A stretch of DNA of 64,000 nucleotides from Deinococcales bacterium (GCA_025352125.1 JANXTZ010000040.1:1-64000), one strand, 5' to 3'; numbered from the stretch's first letter, positions 25,801 to 36,761 are shown. Notes: generated by a model not told the origin, from the sequence alone. Made by a program: numbers and translations.

Positions 25801-28800
25801 CGAACGTTCAAGGGCAGCAATTGCAAGCCAGCGATTTGACGGCTCGAGCAACCTATGTCAGCACTCAGAACTTTGATCTGAGCCTGAATGCCTCAACGCT
25901 CGATGCCAATATTCAAGGGCAACGGTTGAAAGCCTCGAGCTTGATTGCCAGCGCCAAAAGCGACGGGCAGTTGCGCGGCAACCTGAATGCCCTCAGTTTG
26001 GTTGGAAAGCTGGCGGGAACAGCTTTTGACCTGCAAAACATCAACGCGAGTGCTCAACCCGTGAATGGCAAACTCGAGGTGTCTGCCAAGGTCAAAACGG
26101 GCAACCTGACGGTACAGAAAAATCCTGTAATTGTGACGAACTTTGAGTTAACTGGCAATTTAAACACGACCAATGTGAACAAGCTTGTCACCGCCAATTT
26201 CGCAGCGAAAATAAATGCCGAGAGTTTAAATGGCAAACTCGGGGGAATTTCGGCAAAGACTCAAAACTTGAATGCCAATCTCGTTCGGGTCGGCTCGAGC
26301 ATCACGGGAAATTTGAACACTGGAATACTCGCGGCGATAGGTAAGGATTGGCAGATCGAAACCAAGACACTTGCAGCGAACAATCTTGAAATTGTGCCTG
26401 GAAAACCACTCAAATTCAAAACCGATCTTCAAATCTCGAGTGCAGTTGGAACATACCAGAAGAACCCTTTCAAACTCGAGAAGACCACCGCCAGCCTCAA
26501 CTCGAGCGGCAACAATCTGGGTTTTGCGGTTCAAAGTCAGGCGCTTGAGGGAAGTTTTGAAGGTTATCAAATACAGGCTTTGCAAGTGCTGGCAAAGGGT
26601 CAACTCGAGAATGACAAATTGCAAATCCAAGCCGTACTTGGAAGTGCCAATGCCTTGAAAGGCACAGATCAACTTCTGCTTTCAAAACTCGAGTTGAACG
26701 GTCAATACAACCTGAAAAACGGTCACGCCAGTGTTGCAAAATTCAAAACCACGAACCTTGCTGGCAACTTGGGAGGCGACACGTTGAACGCCCAAATGCT
26801 CGAGGGTGATGCTGAACTAAACACCTCGAGGTCGGGTAAATTTGAAGATGCAAATCTGAGTGGCAATGTGCTGGGCAGTCTCGTGCAAGGCGTTTACGCG
26901 GGTCAAGAATTCAAACTCGAGAATTTTAAACTGAGAGCAACCAAGCAAGCTGCACAATATCAAGCCAAGCTCCAAGCCAGCCGCGCGGTTGGAGCTTGGC
27001 AAAAAATCAAAGCGAACTTTGAGCAACTCGAACTGAATGCCAAACTCGAGAATCAACGGTTGAGCGCCGATGCGACAGGTTTGCGGGCATCGGGTCAGTT
27101 TGAGGAAGCCTCTGCAAACCTGGCGAAATTTGTGTTCTCTGGCGCTATGGAAGGACCCAGATTTTCGGGCAAGCTCGAGACTGGAAAAGCATTTGGCACT
27201 TGGCAAGAGGTGAGCGCCAGTCTGAACGCATTAACACTCGAAGCCAGCAGCGATAATGGTGTGATTCAAAGCAAGCTGACAACCGCCGCCGCCTCGGGAA
27301 CATACCAAAAAGCTGCGAGTGCAAACCTCGAGCACGTGGTTTTGAATGCCAAACTGAAAGACAACATCATCACGGGCAATTTGACGGGTACTCGAGGCAC
27401 GGGCGAGTATCAGAGCGCAAAAGGCAAACTCGAGCAATTTAAAGTCAGTGGCAAGCTCGAGAACAAGATTTTTGCGGGCGACCTTGAAGCCCTACAAGGT
27501 GTCGGATATTACCAGGGCGCAACGGGCAATTTTGAAGATTTGAAACTGAACGCCAACCTGAACGGAAACGCCATCGTGGGTGCATTGACCGCACAAAACG
27601 CCAACGGTGCCTGGAAAAACATTTACGGCACACTCGAGCACATAAATTTTTCAGGCAGTTGGATTGACAACCAGTTGAATGCCACCTTGCAAGCCGCAAA
27701 GGCATCTGGAAAATCCAAAGACGCAAGCGCCAACCTTGAGCAAATAAAACTCGAGGGACGGTTTTTGGACCAGCAGATTTTTGCCACGCTCGAGGCAAGC
27801 AGGGGAGTGGGCGCGTACCAAAAAGCCAAACTTGATCTGAGTCAATTCAAAGCCAACGGAAGCTTCATTGACAATAAACTCAACGCCAAACTCGAGGCTG
27901 GACACGGCGCGGGCAGTTACCAAGATATCAGTGCCAAGCTCGAACAACTGAGGTTGAATGCCCAAGTCATAGGCACTGAACTTCGCGGCACACTTGATGC
28001 GGTATCAGGCGACGGCGGGTGGCAAGATGCAAGTGCCAAATTGGGGAAATTGACGTTGAAAGCCGAAAAGTCAGGTCAAAAAATAACGGGCACACTCGAG
28101 GCGCAAACCGGCAGTGGAGCTTGGAAAGATGTGAGTCTCGAGTTGCAAGATTTTAACGCCAACGCAACTTTAGAAGACAAAAACTTTAACGGGCAACTGA
28201 ACGCCAAAATGGGTTCAGGACGTTGGAACAGTGCAGATTTCAACCTCGAGCAATTTAGGGCAAATGCAGATTTGATCGGCAAGAACGTTTCGGGCACGCT
28301 CGAGGGCATGGCGGCGCGAGCGGTGCGCAAAGGCTCGAGCGTCAACCTGGGAAATTTCAAAAGTTCGGGGCAACTCGAGGGCAATAAAATTTTGGTCAAG
28401 CTTGATGCGGATGGTGCGAATGGAAAAACGGACGACTTTGATAGGTTTTTGAAAGAATTCAATTTGGCGAATGGTCAAATGAAATCTCAATCTGTGCAAT
28501 TGACCTCAAGAAACCAGAAGAAACCTGAAATCTCTTCGATCAAACAAAACCCGAGCGGTCAGGGCGCAAATATAAAACTCGAGAAGATTCAAGCCAGCCT
28601 CGAGCTACAAGGGAAAGTCTTGAACGGTATCGTCAAAGCCTCGAGCGGTGCAGGAGTTTTGGGTAAGGACGCCTTGAATGCGCAAACGTTTCAAGCGAGC
28701 GCGAAATTGAACGGTTCAAACCTCGACTCGAGTTTTAAAGGTGGTCTGAATGGCACCATTCAAGGACAGGTGTTTGAAAGTAAATTGAATGCCACGCTCG

Positions 28801-31800
28801 GACTAAACCTTGATCACATCATGGATTCGGCTTGGCGCGGTCAGTTGCAATCTGTCTCGAGTGGACGTTCACCAAAATCAGAGGCGTGGAAACTCGAGAC
28901 GAACGGTGTTTGGAGCGCTTTGAATGTTTCTGGCAACGCGCCGAGTGGATTTTTGGCGGCTTTTGCGGGCACGACTTTGCCCAAGCCACTCGAGACTTTG
29001 GTGAACGTGAATGGTTTGGTCGGTTTGCCGAAACTCGAGTTCAATGCGGGGGTCAATGCCAATCTGGGAAATGGCTCCAACGCAATGGCTGTGGATTCTC
29101 GGGTGCAAGGAAATCTGAACACTTGGAATGCAACGGCGAATCTGCAAGACGCCCAGGGCGGCAAAGCAACAATTTCTGGTGACTCGAGCATGAAGGGTGA
29201 AGTGGCGCTCGAGAAATTGAATCTTGGTTTGTTTACGGGAACGCAAAGTCTGGTCAGTGGAAGGGTGAAGCTCGAGAAAAAGCGCTTGAACGGTACGCTG
29301 GGTTCTGAGGTTTTTGGTTTCCCGATCAAAGCCAATTGGCTGCCAGATGGCTCGTTTAATGCTTCCGTCGGCGGAGCATTGCCGATCACGCTCAACGCCG
29401 CAAGTTGGACGTTTCCGCTCGAGGTGTCAAAACTTTCTATTAATTCTGAAAAATCGGATTACCCATTGGAAATCAGCGCCATCTCAAACCTCGAGTTTGG
29501 CGCAACATCGGGGCAGTTGCTCGAGGCTTCTGGAACGCTTCGGGTTTTGAATTATTCGCAAACCGTACCAGGTGGCACAGTCAGTCTCGAGCCAGCCGAA
29601 CTGAAATTCTCGGCTTCTTTGGGTCAAGTGCTTGGAATTCGCATCACTCGAGGCACGGATGCCTTGGTGTTCGACGGTCAGCGTTGGAATGGTGGTCTGA
29701 GCTTGCCGTACTCGGCTTGGGGACAACGCGCAACGGCTGATGTGCAAGTTTCTGGAGCGTTAACCGATCCCAATTTCACCCTCGAGTCGAGCGGTGTATT
29801 GAATTTGAGCGCCAAAGCGAACCTGCGCGAATTTACGGCGAATGGCGATCTGGATTTAACGGGCACGGCGTCTGCACTGCCTAAAAACATTGCAAGAACG
29901 GTTCAATCGGGAAGGCTGAATTTTGATGCCAGCGGCAAGCTGGGACAGAAACTTGAGGTCAATGCCAGACTCGAGAGCGTCAATGCCAAAGTCGATGGCG
30001 ATGCGGTGCGACTGAGCGCTTATGCGAAACTCGAGGGTCAAAACTGGTCGGTGAATGGCATTGCGGGTTTGGGTCAAAACTCGAGCAGCGATTTTCAAAT
30101 CAGTAACGCTGGTTTGAGGGCAAATAAACTCGATCTTGATTTACGCCTGTTGCGCATTGTGGGCGTCGCTGCCAGTGGTCGGGTCAGTGGCAGCCTTGAC
30201 ATCCCAGATTTCAAACTCGAGGCGGGTTCAGTGGCTCTAAAACTCGAGCGGGTGAAAGCTTTTGATATTTCCGCAGATGGCACGGCGCAACTCGAGGTTG
30301 GACAATTGAACGCGCAACTCGATGGCGTGTTGCTAGGGAAATACACGTTTGCGATTTCGGGTGGTTTGTACCCGCAAACCAATGCCAAATTGAACTTGGA
30401 CGGTTTGCGCGGGCAACTTGTGGGTGATGCGCGTGAACACTCGAGAAACTTAAAACTGAATGCCGATGGAACGTTGCTAAAAAAAATCACCACACTGGAG
30501 GCGAGTTTAATTGGGTCACAAATGACTGCCAAAGCAGCCTGGGACGCGGCTAACCTCAACGCAACAGCCGAACTCAACTCGAGCGGTGTGAAAGGTACGG
30601 GGCATGTTGTTGTCTCGAGTCTGGCGGGACTCGAAGACATTCTGGGGCAAAAACTGGAGGGCAGTCTGCAAAGCGACCTCGAGTTTCAAAACTTGGATGT
30701 CACGGCGCACAACCTTACCGGAACGGTTGAAGGCGTGAAATTCGCTGGCACAGTGCAATATCAAGACGCGCAACTCGAGGCGCAACAAATGAAGCTCGAG
30801 TATCAAAACGCGACGGCAGAACTGCATGGCAGCTTGTATCCAAACTTGAAAGCCAATTTTACGGGTGACTCGGGTTTTAACTTTGCACCTGCCAAATTCT
30901 TGGGCAGCGCCACAGGGACAATTGAGCATCCAAAAGTTTCAGCCACAGCGGTTCTGGGAACAGCAAATGTGGGTTTGATTGCCCCAGGCTCAACACTCGA
31001 GGCTGGATTTGACGGGCGGCGCTTCAGCGTCTCAATCACGGGCGATCAGGTGCTTGGTTTGATTGAAGGAAGTTTGGATGGACTCGAGCAAGTCAATTTG
31101 CGCCTGAAAAAAGCCAAAGCAGTTTATCAGGACAGTTCATTTGAGCTTGATGGCACGCTGTCCTGGGCGCAAGGTGCGGGTTTTGGGGGCACCCTCAACG
31201 CTGGCGGTGATCTTCTGGGCAAACCCGCCAAACTCGAGTTGATTGGTCGCAACGATCTGGCGCTGGCGCTGAACTGGCGCGACGGGCGCGTGAATGCCGT
31301 GCTGCCAGGGAACATCACCAAAAATTTGAATGCCAAACTCGAGCTTGAACGCTTTGACATTGGCGCGTTGTGGCGCAAACCTGGGCAGTTGACGCTGGCG
31401 GCGAACGGCGAGGCGCACGGGAACTGGGCAAACCCCACCGTGAACCTGATAGGCATACTCGGTGATGCTGGCGATGATCTGGATGCCAAGCTGAATGCCA
31501 GTTACGAAAATGGAATTGCGAAAGCCCAACTCGAGGGCGAAAAAGTTAAGGTCAGCGCCAATTTGAGGGACGGCAAATGGCAGGCAAGCGGCGAGTTCAA
31601 ACAAGTTCAACTCGAGCCGCTGCTGCCCGTCAATCTTGGCACGCTCGAGGTTTCTGGGGCGTTGACCGCCAGCGATGATGGACAGGGTTTGCAGGCGAAT
31701 TTGAGCAATCTTCAAGCCAATGGCAAGCTCGAGCGAATCGGTGAAGTGTCTCTGGTCGGCAGTGCACAATATGCAGCCGACAAAGCCACCACCAACTTGA

Positions 31801-34800
31801 ATGCCAAACTTTTGGGCGGCGATCTCAGTGTGGTTGGAACGCTTGACTCGAGTCTGAAATCTGAGGGCATCAACGCGAAAATGACGGGCATCAACCTCCA
31901 GTCTTTTGGGGTGCAAGGGATCGTGGATGGCACGGCAAAACTCTTTGGAAACGCCAGCAATCCAGACGTGATAGGCGACCTGAAGCTCGAGAAATTCCGA
32001 CCTGGCAACCAAGACGACTGGACAGCCAGTGCGCTGGTTGGCGTCAGCGGCAAGTTGCTGAACCCACAACTCGAGGCGGACGCAACATTTTCGGGCAGTG
32101 CCAGCGGCAAGCTCAAACTGAGTGCTCGAGATTTGTTTACAGTGACCAATATTGCCGTGGCTGGCAAAGCCAAAGTTTATGGCGTGGAATTTGATGGAAT
32201 GCTTGCGGGCAATTACCCAAAGCTTGCAGGTGTGGCTGACGTGCGGCTTCCAGGGTTACCGAAAACAATCTCGAGCGTCAACCTGCGCGGAACGGGCGAC
32301 GGTCAGTATCAGATCAAACTCGAGAATGCAGTGCCAAATTCTATGCCTCGCTTCGCTCAAACAGCACAAGGCAGCATCAAACTCGAGACAGGCGAAGACC
32401 GTTTGAATCCCAAGCTTTCAGGCAGTTTGACCCTTGGACTCGACCTGAATTCCGTGCTCGAGTCGGCGGCGGGTCGCGCCAGCGGAAATGCAGTTTTGAG
32501 TGGTTCGGTCTTCAAACCCAACTTTAATTTCACTGGCAATGTGACGCAGCCCAAATTCTCGAGTATCACCGCGCCAGACATGAAACTTTTTGTTAACTTT
32601 GCAAACGAAAAATTGGCAAGCAAAGCCTTATTTGACGGCGGCGAAATATCTTGGGATGGCTTGAGTGCCAGTGTGACCAACCTCGAACTTGCGGCACCTG
32701 GTCAGAAACTCAAACTCAACTCGAGTGGCATCACCTCACCCGCACTCGACCTGGGCTTCACGGGTGTTTTGAGCGGTACGGCAGATGGCGAAATCGGCGG
32801 ACGGTACACCAAAGACAACCTCAACTTGGACATCAACGCCCGCAGCAACGGTATATCTGCCAAAGGCAACGCCAATGCCAACCAAGCCAAGGGTTGGACG
32901 GGTTTGATTGCGCTTTCTGATTTGCCCAAACAAAGTTTGTACGGCGTTGAACCTGAGAATTCGGGTGTCGCCAGCCTTCAGCTTTCGGGTGCGTTTGATG
33001 CGCCAAAACTCGAGGGCGATGTTTATGCACTCGGAATGCGCTTAGGTTTAACTGCAAGCTTGCAACCGCAACTCGAGGTCAAACTCGAATCCAAACTCAA
33101 TCCTGACCCGAACGGGGCAAACCTCGGCGGCGTTCAGACAAATGGCGCAATGACCCTGGACGCTGCGGGAAAACTTTCGGGAACGCTCGAGTATTCAGAA
33201 CGCGCCACCACCATCAGGCTTTCGCCTTCAGGGACTTTGGCACAACCCAGAGCCACGCTCGAGGCAAATCAAGGCAAGCTGAACGCCAAAGCGAGTGTCT
33301 CACTCCTCGGCAACGATTTGTTGAACGATCTACGCGCCACGCTCGAGGTGCAAGATGGTACAAACACTGGTCAATTTACGCTCGAGAAATCCAAGCTGGT
33401 TGGCAAGATGCCCAAACTTGACCTGGCGGCTCTACAACTCGAGGGTTACGGCGGCAGCCTGAGTTTGGACGCCAATCTCGAGTTGCAAAACAGCAATGTG
33501 TTTTTCAAGGGAACAGCCAAGGCAAACTGGTCAAACGTCAAAACGCCATTCGAGATTCCGGCTCTGGGCTGGCAAATTGACGGCACGGGGAGCGCTTTCT
33601 TCTCGAGCGAAAACAATAAACCCGCCCAGATTGCGCTCGATTACGCCGGAACGCCAGGCACAGCCAAGGGGCAGTTTCAACTCGAGAATGACTTGTGGCA
33701 GGGCGATTTAAAACTTGATTTGAATGGTAAAAATAAAAAGGGCAAGATTCAGGGACAGATCACGCTGGATTCAAAAGGCATTCAGGGCAAGCTCCTGGCG
33801 CAAAGTTTTCCCATCGAAGCCAGCGGACTGAGCGCCACGACCACCGCGACCATCGTGCTCAATCAAGATTCATTCACCGCCAGCGGAACCGCGCAAACGC
33901 TGGGTGGCAGAGCCAGATTTGAAGGCAGTGGCGGGATTTCAAACCTGCTGCCCGCGCTCGAGGCGTACACCCACAGTGCGCCCGACAGCAACCCGTACTC
34001 GATCAACGCCAGCCTGGACACGGTCAAACTCGAGGAAATTGCGGTGGTGCATCAGTTTGCGCCGAACGCAAAGGGACGGATTTACGGCGGTTTGCAAATT
34101 GTGGATGGCATCACCAGCTTTTTGATCAGCGTGCCAGATTTGACCCTGCCCAGCACCACCGATAACAATTCTGCGGGCGAAACCCACGTGCGTTTGCAAG
34201 TTTCGGGTTCGGCGGCGGACTCGAGCATCCGTTTCAAGGGCACGCTCGGCAGCAGCAGGCAACCCGTTCAGAGCGAAACCGAAACGGCGCTCAAACTCAA
34301 TTCTTACGGCGATTCGGATTTTCAGGGTTCCTACGATGGCGAGAACATCACCGGCAATTTGGACCTTCGCAACGCCCCATTTCATGCGCTTCTGGGTTCG
34401 GTCTTCGGCGCACTGCCAGGCACGGCACTGGTGACCGGCGTTGCCCGATACGACATTCCGATCAAAAACCCACTTTTGGGCAACGTCAAAGCCTCATTTG
34501 AAAAACTCGAGATTGGTGAGGGGCAAGACGCCCTGATCGGTGCGGCGAGCGCGGTGTTTTCTAAGGGCAACCTCGAGTTGGACAGTTTGCGCCTTCGTTC
34601 CAAAAACGGTGGTGAATGGCTGGGTTCGGGGCGTTACAGCAAGAATTTGGTCAACTTGAAACTGGGCTTCAGCAACACCAGCTTCACGCCGGTGCTCGAC
34701 CTGTTGCCCACCCTGCGCGGCTTGAATCCAGAAGCCAGCGGCACGCTCAACCTCGAGCTGAAAGGCGAGTACGGCAAACCCGACGCGGTGCTGAACGTCG

Positions 34801-36356
34801 AAAACTTTAAGGGCAGACTGGCGGGCGTGCGTTTAAATGCCAAACAATTAAACGGCACGTTGCAGAACAACAAGCTCGAGATCAAAGGGCAGATCACCAC
34901 CGACGAAAGCTTTAACGCGGCACTGGACACCACCGCCACCGCCAACTTGGTCTCTTGGACACCGATCAAACTCGAGAATCTTGAAGCCAGGGCGACGGGT
35001 TCGCTCGAGGTCAGCCCACTTGGACGCCTCGAAAACATCAATGCCAGGGCGTTCGGTGATTCGGGTGGGTTTAAACTCGAGGCAAGTGCAACCAAGGGCG
35101 GGGCACTGACGATCACGGGCGATATTTCGCCGCGTTTGAACTTGAAACTGGTTGGCAAAGATTTGGTGTTTAAAATCCCAGATTATTTCCTGTCTGATAG
35201 TTCAATGGACGCCAACCTCGAGATGCGCGGCGACGGTAGAGATTACCTGATGACTGGCAATGTTACGGTCAACAGGGCGCTGGGCAGCCTGAACCAAGGC
35301 AAAACCGAAACCAAGCCGGTCTCAACCCCTGCACCTCAAACCGAGCAACGCAAGAATCCAGTTTTTGAACGCATCAAATTCCAGGGCATTCGGATCAAAG
35401 CCCCAAGCGGCTTAAAAATCAACGAATCACTTTTAAAACTCGAGGCTGGCGGAGATTTGCAACTCGGTGGCACGTTGGCAGCCCCAGAACTGAACGGCGC
35501 GGTCGAGGCGCTCGAGGTGAGCGGCAGCAAGGGTGTGCTGAAGCTGGGCAGTTACAATTACAACCTTTCATCGGTGAATGCCAGTTTTAACCAGGTTTCG
35601 GGCATTTACCCGACCATTCGCTTGGTCGGAAAAACCACCTTCACCACCGCACTGCGCAGCATCGGCGACCCGAACGACATCAAAAGCAGACCCATTGAGG
35701 TCACGCTTGTTCTCACCGTGACCTTCAAACGTGACTCTGAAGGCAACCTGAAAATCAAAACCGACACCCAACTCTCGAGTATCGCGCCAGACGGCTTCGC
35801 CAATCCGACTGAAGCCGATTTGTACTCGCTCGTGACCCTCAACTCGAGCCAGGGTATTTCGATAGGCGGCGTCAGTCAGAGTGCCATCAACACGGTCTTG
35901 ACGGTCTTTATTCTGAATGAGGTGTCTCGAGCCTTCAAGGAACAGACGGGTCTGGATTTGAACATTGACACCAATTTATTCGATGAACTGCTGAACAAAC
36001 CCGAGGACGCCCGCAACATCAACGTCAGTTTCAGCATTGGCGCGGATTTGACCGATCAATTGCGTTTGGGTGTCAACGTGAATTTGGGCAGAACCGATTT
36101 CAGTTCCAACCGTATTTTGCAAAGCACCATCTTCCTGAATTACACCACCACAGACAATGCCTTCAGCGTCAAATTTGCCCTGCCCTTCGAGGTTCAAAAC
36201 AACACCAGCACCAACACCGCACAGTTTACGGGTTTTGACCCAGAAGCCAGTTTCTCCTGGAATTTTGCCAGCATCTGGTCGCTGACCTTTGGCATCGAAC
36301 TCAAAGATTTCTTGAAAGAATTCCGTTTCAAACTCGGTGTCACCTTCAGGTTTTGA
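22827..36356 (+). CDS. tamB: Giant TamB/DUF490-family translocation and assembly protein
   Basis: 4509 residues from a leaderless GTG. One N-terminal membrane helix (about 5-28) anchors it; the bulk is alternating beta strands of the AsmA/TamB type, expected to form a long hydrophobic groove spanning the periplasm, and the final 300 or so residues are the conserved DUF490 end, closing with FKLGVTFRF. Proteobacterial TamB is about 1260 residues; Deinococcota versions are known to be longer, but this is very large. Relatives move lipids or help assemble outer-membrane proteins. Residues about 1388-1864 are fourteen tandem 34-residue repeats. rnpB follows directly. Confidence 0.9.
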   Translation: MTRRRAIFIALFAIPALLGLVLYMFAGSKMAFDLALKTAKGAGFQIDASKISGNLLSNVKLEDVRVGSAFVNGTAKVARVKYPLWQLLTRRDLKLDVALEGAKVDFDPLKLPPADMNAPALPVNISLERASVQDVQVKLRGKFIEIPNISARILEQHDTSEKNLSGGLKLAIKTVTGAGTANVDYEISKDWVFKFDINADLDAKIARYWYKDIKSGRVLAHYTLDGDKLTGSGEIRDGVLEPISGILVSNVRGLVTHSVDGLISGHLKGTALKGPLELNVNVNTAFKKEKIDVTGWAEPKIKPALTAFKADLPASGKVRVTVTGGGWEKLEFAGKLFGTGRVLEFPLQNIVGDWAFNSPGDTLTANVQSNSRFLDAPVNAKANLNFKLLENLATVNASVTGKNVLGAPLEAAGTLRAKGDNIIYNLETKILNGTAKASGELLAGKNIAGSGDFSKLHVSIPFENLISGSFKLGGINTDIRIMGETNQNLLKIPGVKPSGFPGDFALRIKDGKLSGSAQLGEFAWIGDLERGQVSLKNLQLEPAGVVTANANYRLQGSNGVLTGKLRATSLSFQGATLQDASGPFTLEVGKRLNGYWSADKLEAFLQADRVRIKPRNWSVKYSGQQAKLSGDATYLFNGNLLGQLNAQTDYGVIRGTGQGKNIALDGNLSYLPLPGKTVSLLAKGSLQLSPFKLSTTASLSSSPNVLSGNVYATLGTSLMAGGQIFTAGNRKLELKFENGVLNSSGEVNLSAVDALLPKSSQGQISGVAKLEFVNTNGTAKVRAKAFGIPILANVSVKNNQVSTNAKVTSSLLKGATISGQVFPKIDASLTYGSVRASVNGQADNLKFKAFGMLPSKLELERLGLGAEIQKLGLDWNPDQIALTGTFKQNRVNLSGTVGKLEIQTGEYNLATRELNANWRGSFSARYQNKPITIENSAGQVSSNKTGINFNVTAKKLEGEFQNQRVNAVALNAKGSIAGSKINLDLSAQSVNANVQGQQLQASDLTARATYVSTQNFDLSLNASTLDANIQGQRLKASSLIASAKSDGQLRGNLNALSLVGKLAGTAFDLQNINASAQPVNGKLEVSAKVKTGNLTVQKNPVIVTNFELTGNLNTTNVNKLVTANFAAKINAESLNGKLGGISAKTQNLNANLVRVGSSITGNLNTGILAAIGKDWQIETKTLAANNLEIVPGKPLKFKTDLQISSAVGTYQKNPFKLEKTTASLNSSGNNLGFAVQSQALEGSFEGYQIQALQVLAKGQLENDKLQIQAVLGSANALKGTDQLLLSKLELNGQYNLKNGHASVAKFKTTNLAGNLGGDTLNAQMLEGDAELNTSRSGKFEDANLSGNVLGSLVQGVYAGQEFKLENFKLRATKQAAQYQAKLQASRAVGAWQKIKANFEQLELNAKLENQRLSADATGLRASGQFEEASANLAKFVFSGAMEGPRFSGKLETGKAFGTWQEVSASLNALTLEASSDNGVIQSKLTTAAASGTYQKAASANLEHVVLNAKLKDNIITGNLTGTRGTGEYQSAKGKLEQFKVSGKLENKIFAGDLEALQGVGYYQGATGNFEDLKLNANLNGNAIVGALTAQNANGAWKNIYGTLEHINFSGSWIDNQLNATLQAAKASGKSKDASANLEQIKLEGRFLDQQIFATLEASRGVGAYQKAKLDLSQFKANGSFIDNKLNAKLEAGHGAGSYQDISAKLEQLRLNAQVIGTELRGTLDAVSGDGGWQDASAKLGKLTLKAEKSGQKITGTLEAQTGSGAWKDVSLELQDFNANATLEDKNFNGQLNAKMGSGRWNSADFNLEQFRANADLIGKNVSGTLEGMAARAVRKGSSVNLGNFKSSGQLEGNKILVKLDADGANGKTDDFDRFLKEFNLANGQMKSQSVQLTSRNQKKPEISSIKQNPSGQGANIKLEKIQASLELQGKVLNGIVKASSGAGVLGKDALNAQTFQASAKLNGSNLDSSFKGGLNGTIQGQVFESKLNATLGLNLDHIMDSAWRGQLQSVSSGRSPKSEAWKLETNGVWSALNVSGNAPSGFLAAFAGTTLPKPLETLVNVNGLVGLPKLEFNAGVNANLGNGSNAMAVDSRVQGNLNTWNATANLQDAQGGKATISGDSSMKGEVALEKLNLGLFTGTQSLVSGRVKLEKKRLNGTLGSEVFGFPIKANWLPDGSFNASVGGALPITLNAASWTFPLEVSKLSINSEKSDYPLEISAISNLEFGATSGQLLEASGTLRVLNYSQTVPGGTVSLEPAELKFSASLGQVLGIRITRGTDALVFDGQRWNGGLSLPYSAWGQRATADVQVSGALTDPNFTLESSGVLNLSAKANLREFTANGDLDLTGTASALPKNIARTVQSGRLNFDASGKLGQKLEVNARLESVNAKVDGDAVRLSAYAKLEGQNWSVNGIAGLGQNSSSDFQISNAGLRANKLDLDLRLLRIVGVAASGRVSGSLDIPDFKLEAGSVALKLERVKAFDISADGTAQLEVGQLNAQLDGVLLGKYTFAISGGLYPQTNAKLNLDGLRGQLVGDAREHSRNLKLNADGTLLKKITTLEASLIGSQMTAKAAWDAANLNATAELNSSGVKGTGHVVVSSLAGLEDILGQKLEGSLQSDLEFQNLDVTAHNLTGTVEGVKFAGTVQYQDAQLEAQQMKLEYQNATAELHGSLYPNLKANFTGDSGFNFAPAKFLGSATGTIEHPKVSATAVLGTANVGLIAPGSTLEAGFDGRRFSVSITGDQVLGLIEGSLDGLEQVNLRLKKAKAVYQDSSFELDGTLSWAQGAGFGGTLNAGGDLLGKPAKLELIGRNDLALALNWRDGRVNAVLPGNITKNLNAKLELERFDIGALWRKPGQLTLAANGEAHGNWANPTVNLIGILGDAGDDLDAKLNASYENGIAKAQLEGEKVKVSANLRDGKWQASGEFKQVQLEPLLPVNLGTLEVSGALTASDDGQGLQANLSNLQANGKLERIGEVSLVGSAQYAADKATTNLNAKLLGGDLSVVGTLDSSLKSEGINAKMTGINLQSFGVQGIVDGTAKLFGNASNPDVIGDLKLEKFRPGNQDDWTASALVGVSGKLLNPQLEADATFSGSASGKLKLSARDLFTVTNIAVAGKAKVYGVEFDGMLAGNYPKLAGVADVRLPGLPKTISSVNLRGTGDGQYQIKLENAVPNSMPRFAQTAQGSIKLETGEDRLNPKLSGSLTLGLDLNSVLESAAGRASGNAVLSGSVFKPNFNFTGNVTQPKFSSITAPDMKLFVNFANEKLASKALFDGGEISWDGLSASVTNLELAAPGQKLKLNSSGITSPALDLGFTGVLSGTADGEIGGRYTKDNLNLDINARSNGISAKGNANANQAKGWTGLIALSDLPKQSLYGVEPENSGVASLQLSGAFDAPKLEGDVYALGMRLGLTASLQPQLEVKLESKLNPDPNGANLGGVQTNGAMTLDAAGKLSGTLEYSERATTIRLSPSGTLAQPRATLEANQGKLNAKASVSLLGNDLLNDLRATLEVQDGTNTGQFTLEKSKLVGKMPKLDLAALQLEGYGGSLSLDANLELQNSNVFFKGTAKANWSNVKTPFEIPALGWQIDGTGSAFFSSENNKPAQIALDYAGTPGTAKGQFQLENDLWQGDLKLDLNGKNKKGKIQGQITLDSKGIQGKLLAQSFPIEASGLSATTTATIVLNQDSFTASGTAQTLGGRARFEGSGGISNLLPALEAYTHSAPDSNPYSINASLDTVKLEEIAVVHQFAPNAKGRIYGGLQIVDGITSFLISVPDLTLPSTTDNNSAGETHVRLQVSGSAADSSIRFKGTLGSSRQPVQSETETALKLNSYGDSDFQGSYDGENITGNLDLRNAPFHALLGSVFGALPGTALVTGVARYDIPIKNPLLGNVKASFEKLEIGEGQDALIGAASAVFSKGNLELDSLRLRSKNGGEWLGSGRYSKNLVNLKLGFSNTSFTPVLDLLPTLRGLNPEASGTLNLELKGEYGKPDAVLNVENFKGRLAGVRLNAKQLNGTLQNNKLEIKGQITTDESFNAALDTTATANLVSWTPIKLENLEARATGSLEVSPLGRLENINARAFGDSGGFKLEASATKGGALTITGDISPRLNLKLVGKDLVFKIPDYFLSDSSMDANLEMRGDGRDYLMTGNVTVNRALGSLNQGKTETKPVSTPAPQTEQRKNPVFERIKFQGIRIKAPSGLKINESLLKLEAGGDLQLGGTLAAPELNGAVEALEVSGSKGVLKLGSYNYNLSSVNASFNQVSGIYPTIRLVGKTTFTTALRSIGDPNDIKSRPIEVTLVLTVTFKRDSEGNLKIKTDTQLSSIAPDGFANPTEADLYSLVTLNSSQGISIGGVSQSAINTVLTVFILNEVSRAFKEQTGLDLNIDTNLFDELLNKPEDARNINVSFSIGADLTDQLRLGVNVNLGRTDFSSNRILQSTIFLNYTTTDNAFSVKFALPFEVQNNTSTNTAQFTGFDPEASFSWNFASIWSLTFGIELKDFLKEFRFKLGVTFRF
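26988..28418 (+). repeat. Fourteen tandem 102-bp (34-residue) repeats inside tamB
   Basis: Units begin at the pattern x-G-x-W/Y-Q/K (VGAWQKIKANFEQLELNA, SGQFEEASANLAKFVFSG, FGTWQEVSASLNALTLEA and so on) and end with a short x-L-x-A-x-x-G/A segment. Thirteen units are 34 residues and one, beginning SGTYQ, is 35. The last, RAVRKGSSVNLGNFKSSG, is degenerate. The aligned pattern is roughly G-aromatic, polar turn, L-E-x-[hydrophobic]-x-[hydrophobic]-N-A. Each unit would add two or three rungs to the groove. Confidence 0.85.
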
Positions 36357-36387
36357 GCTTCGAGATGCGTCGTGATATTGTTAACTT

Positions 36388-36761
<374 letters not shown>

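Noticed and set aside
26988-28418. CRISPR-like array
   Set aside because: The 102-bp periodicity is divergent and lies entirely in the tamB reading frame; there are no identical repeats.
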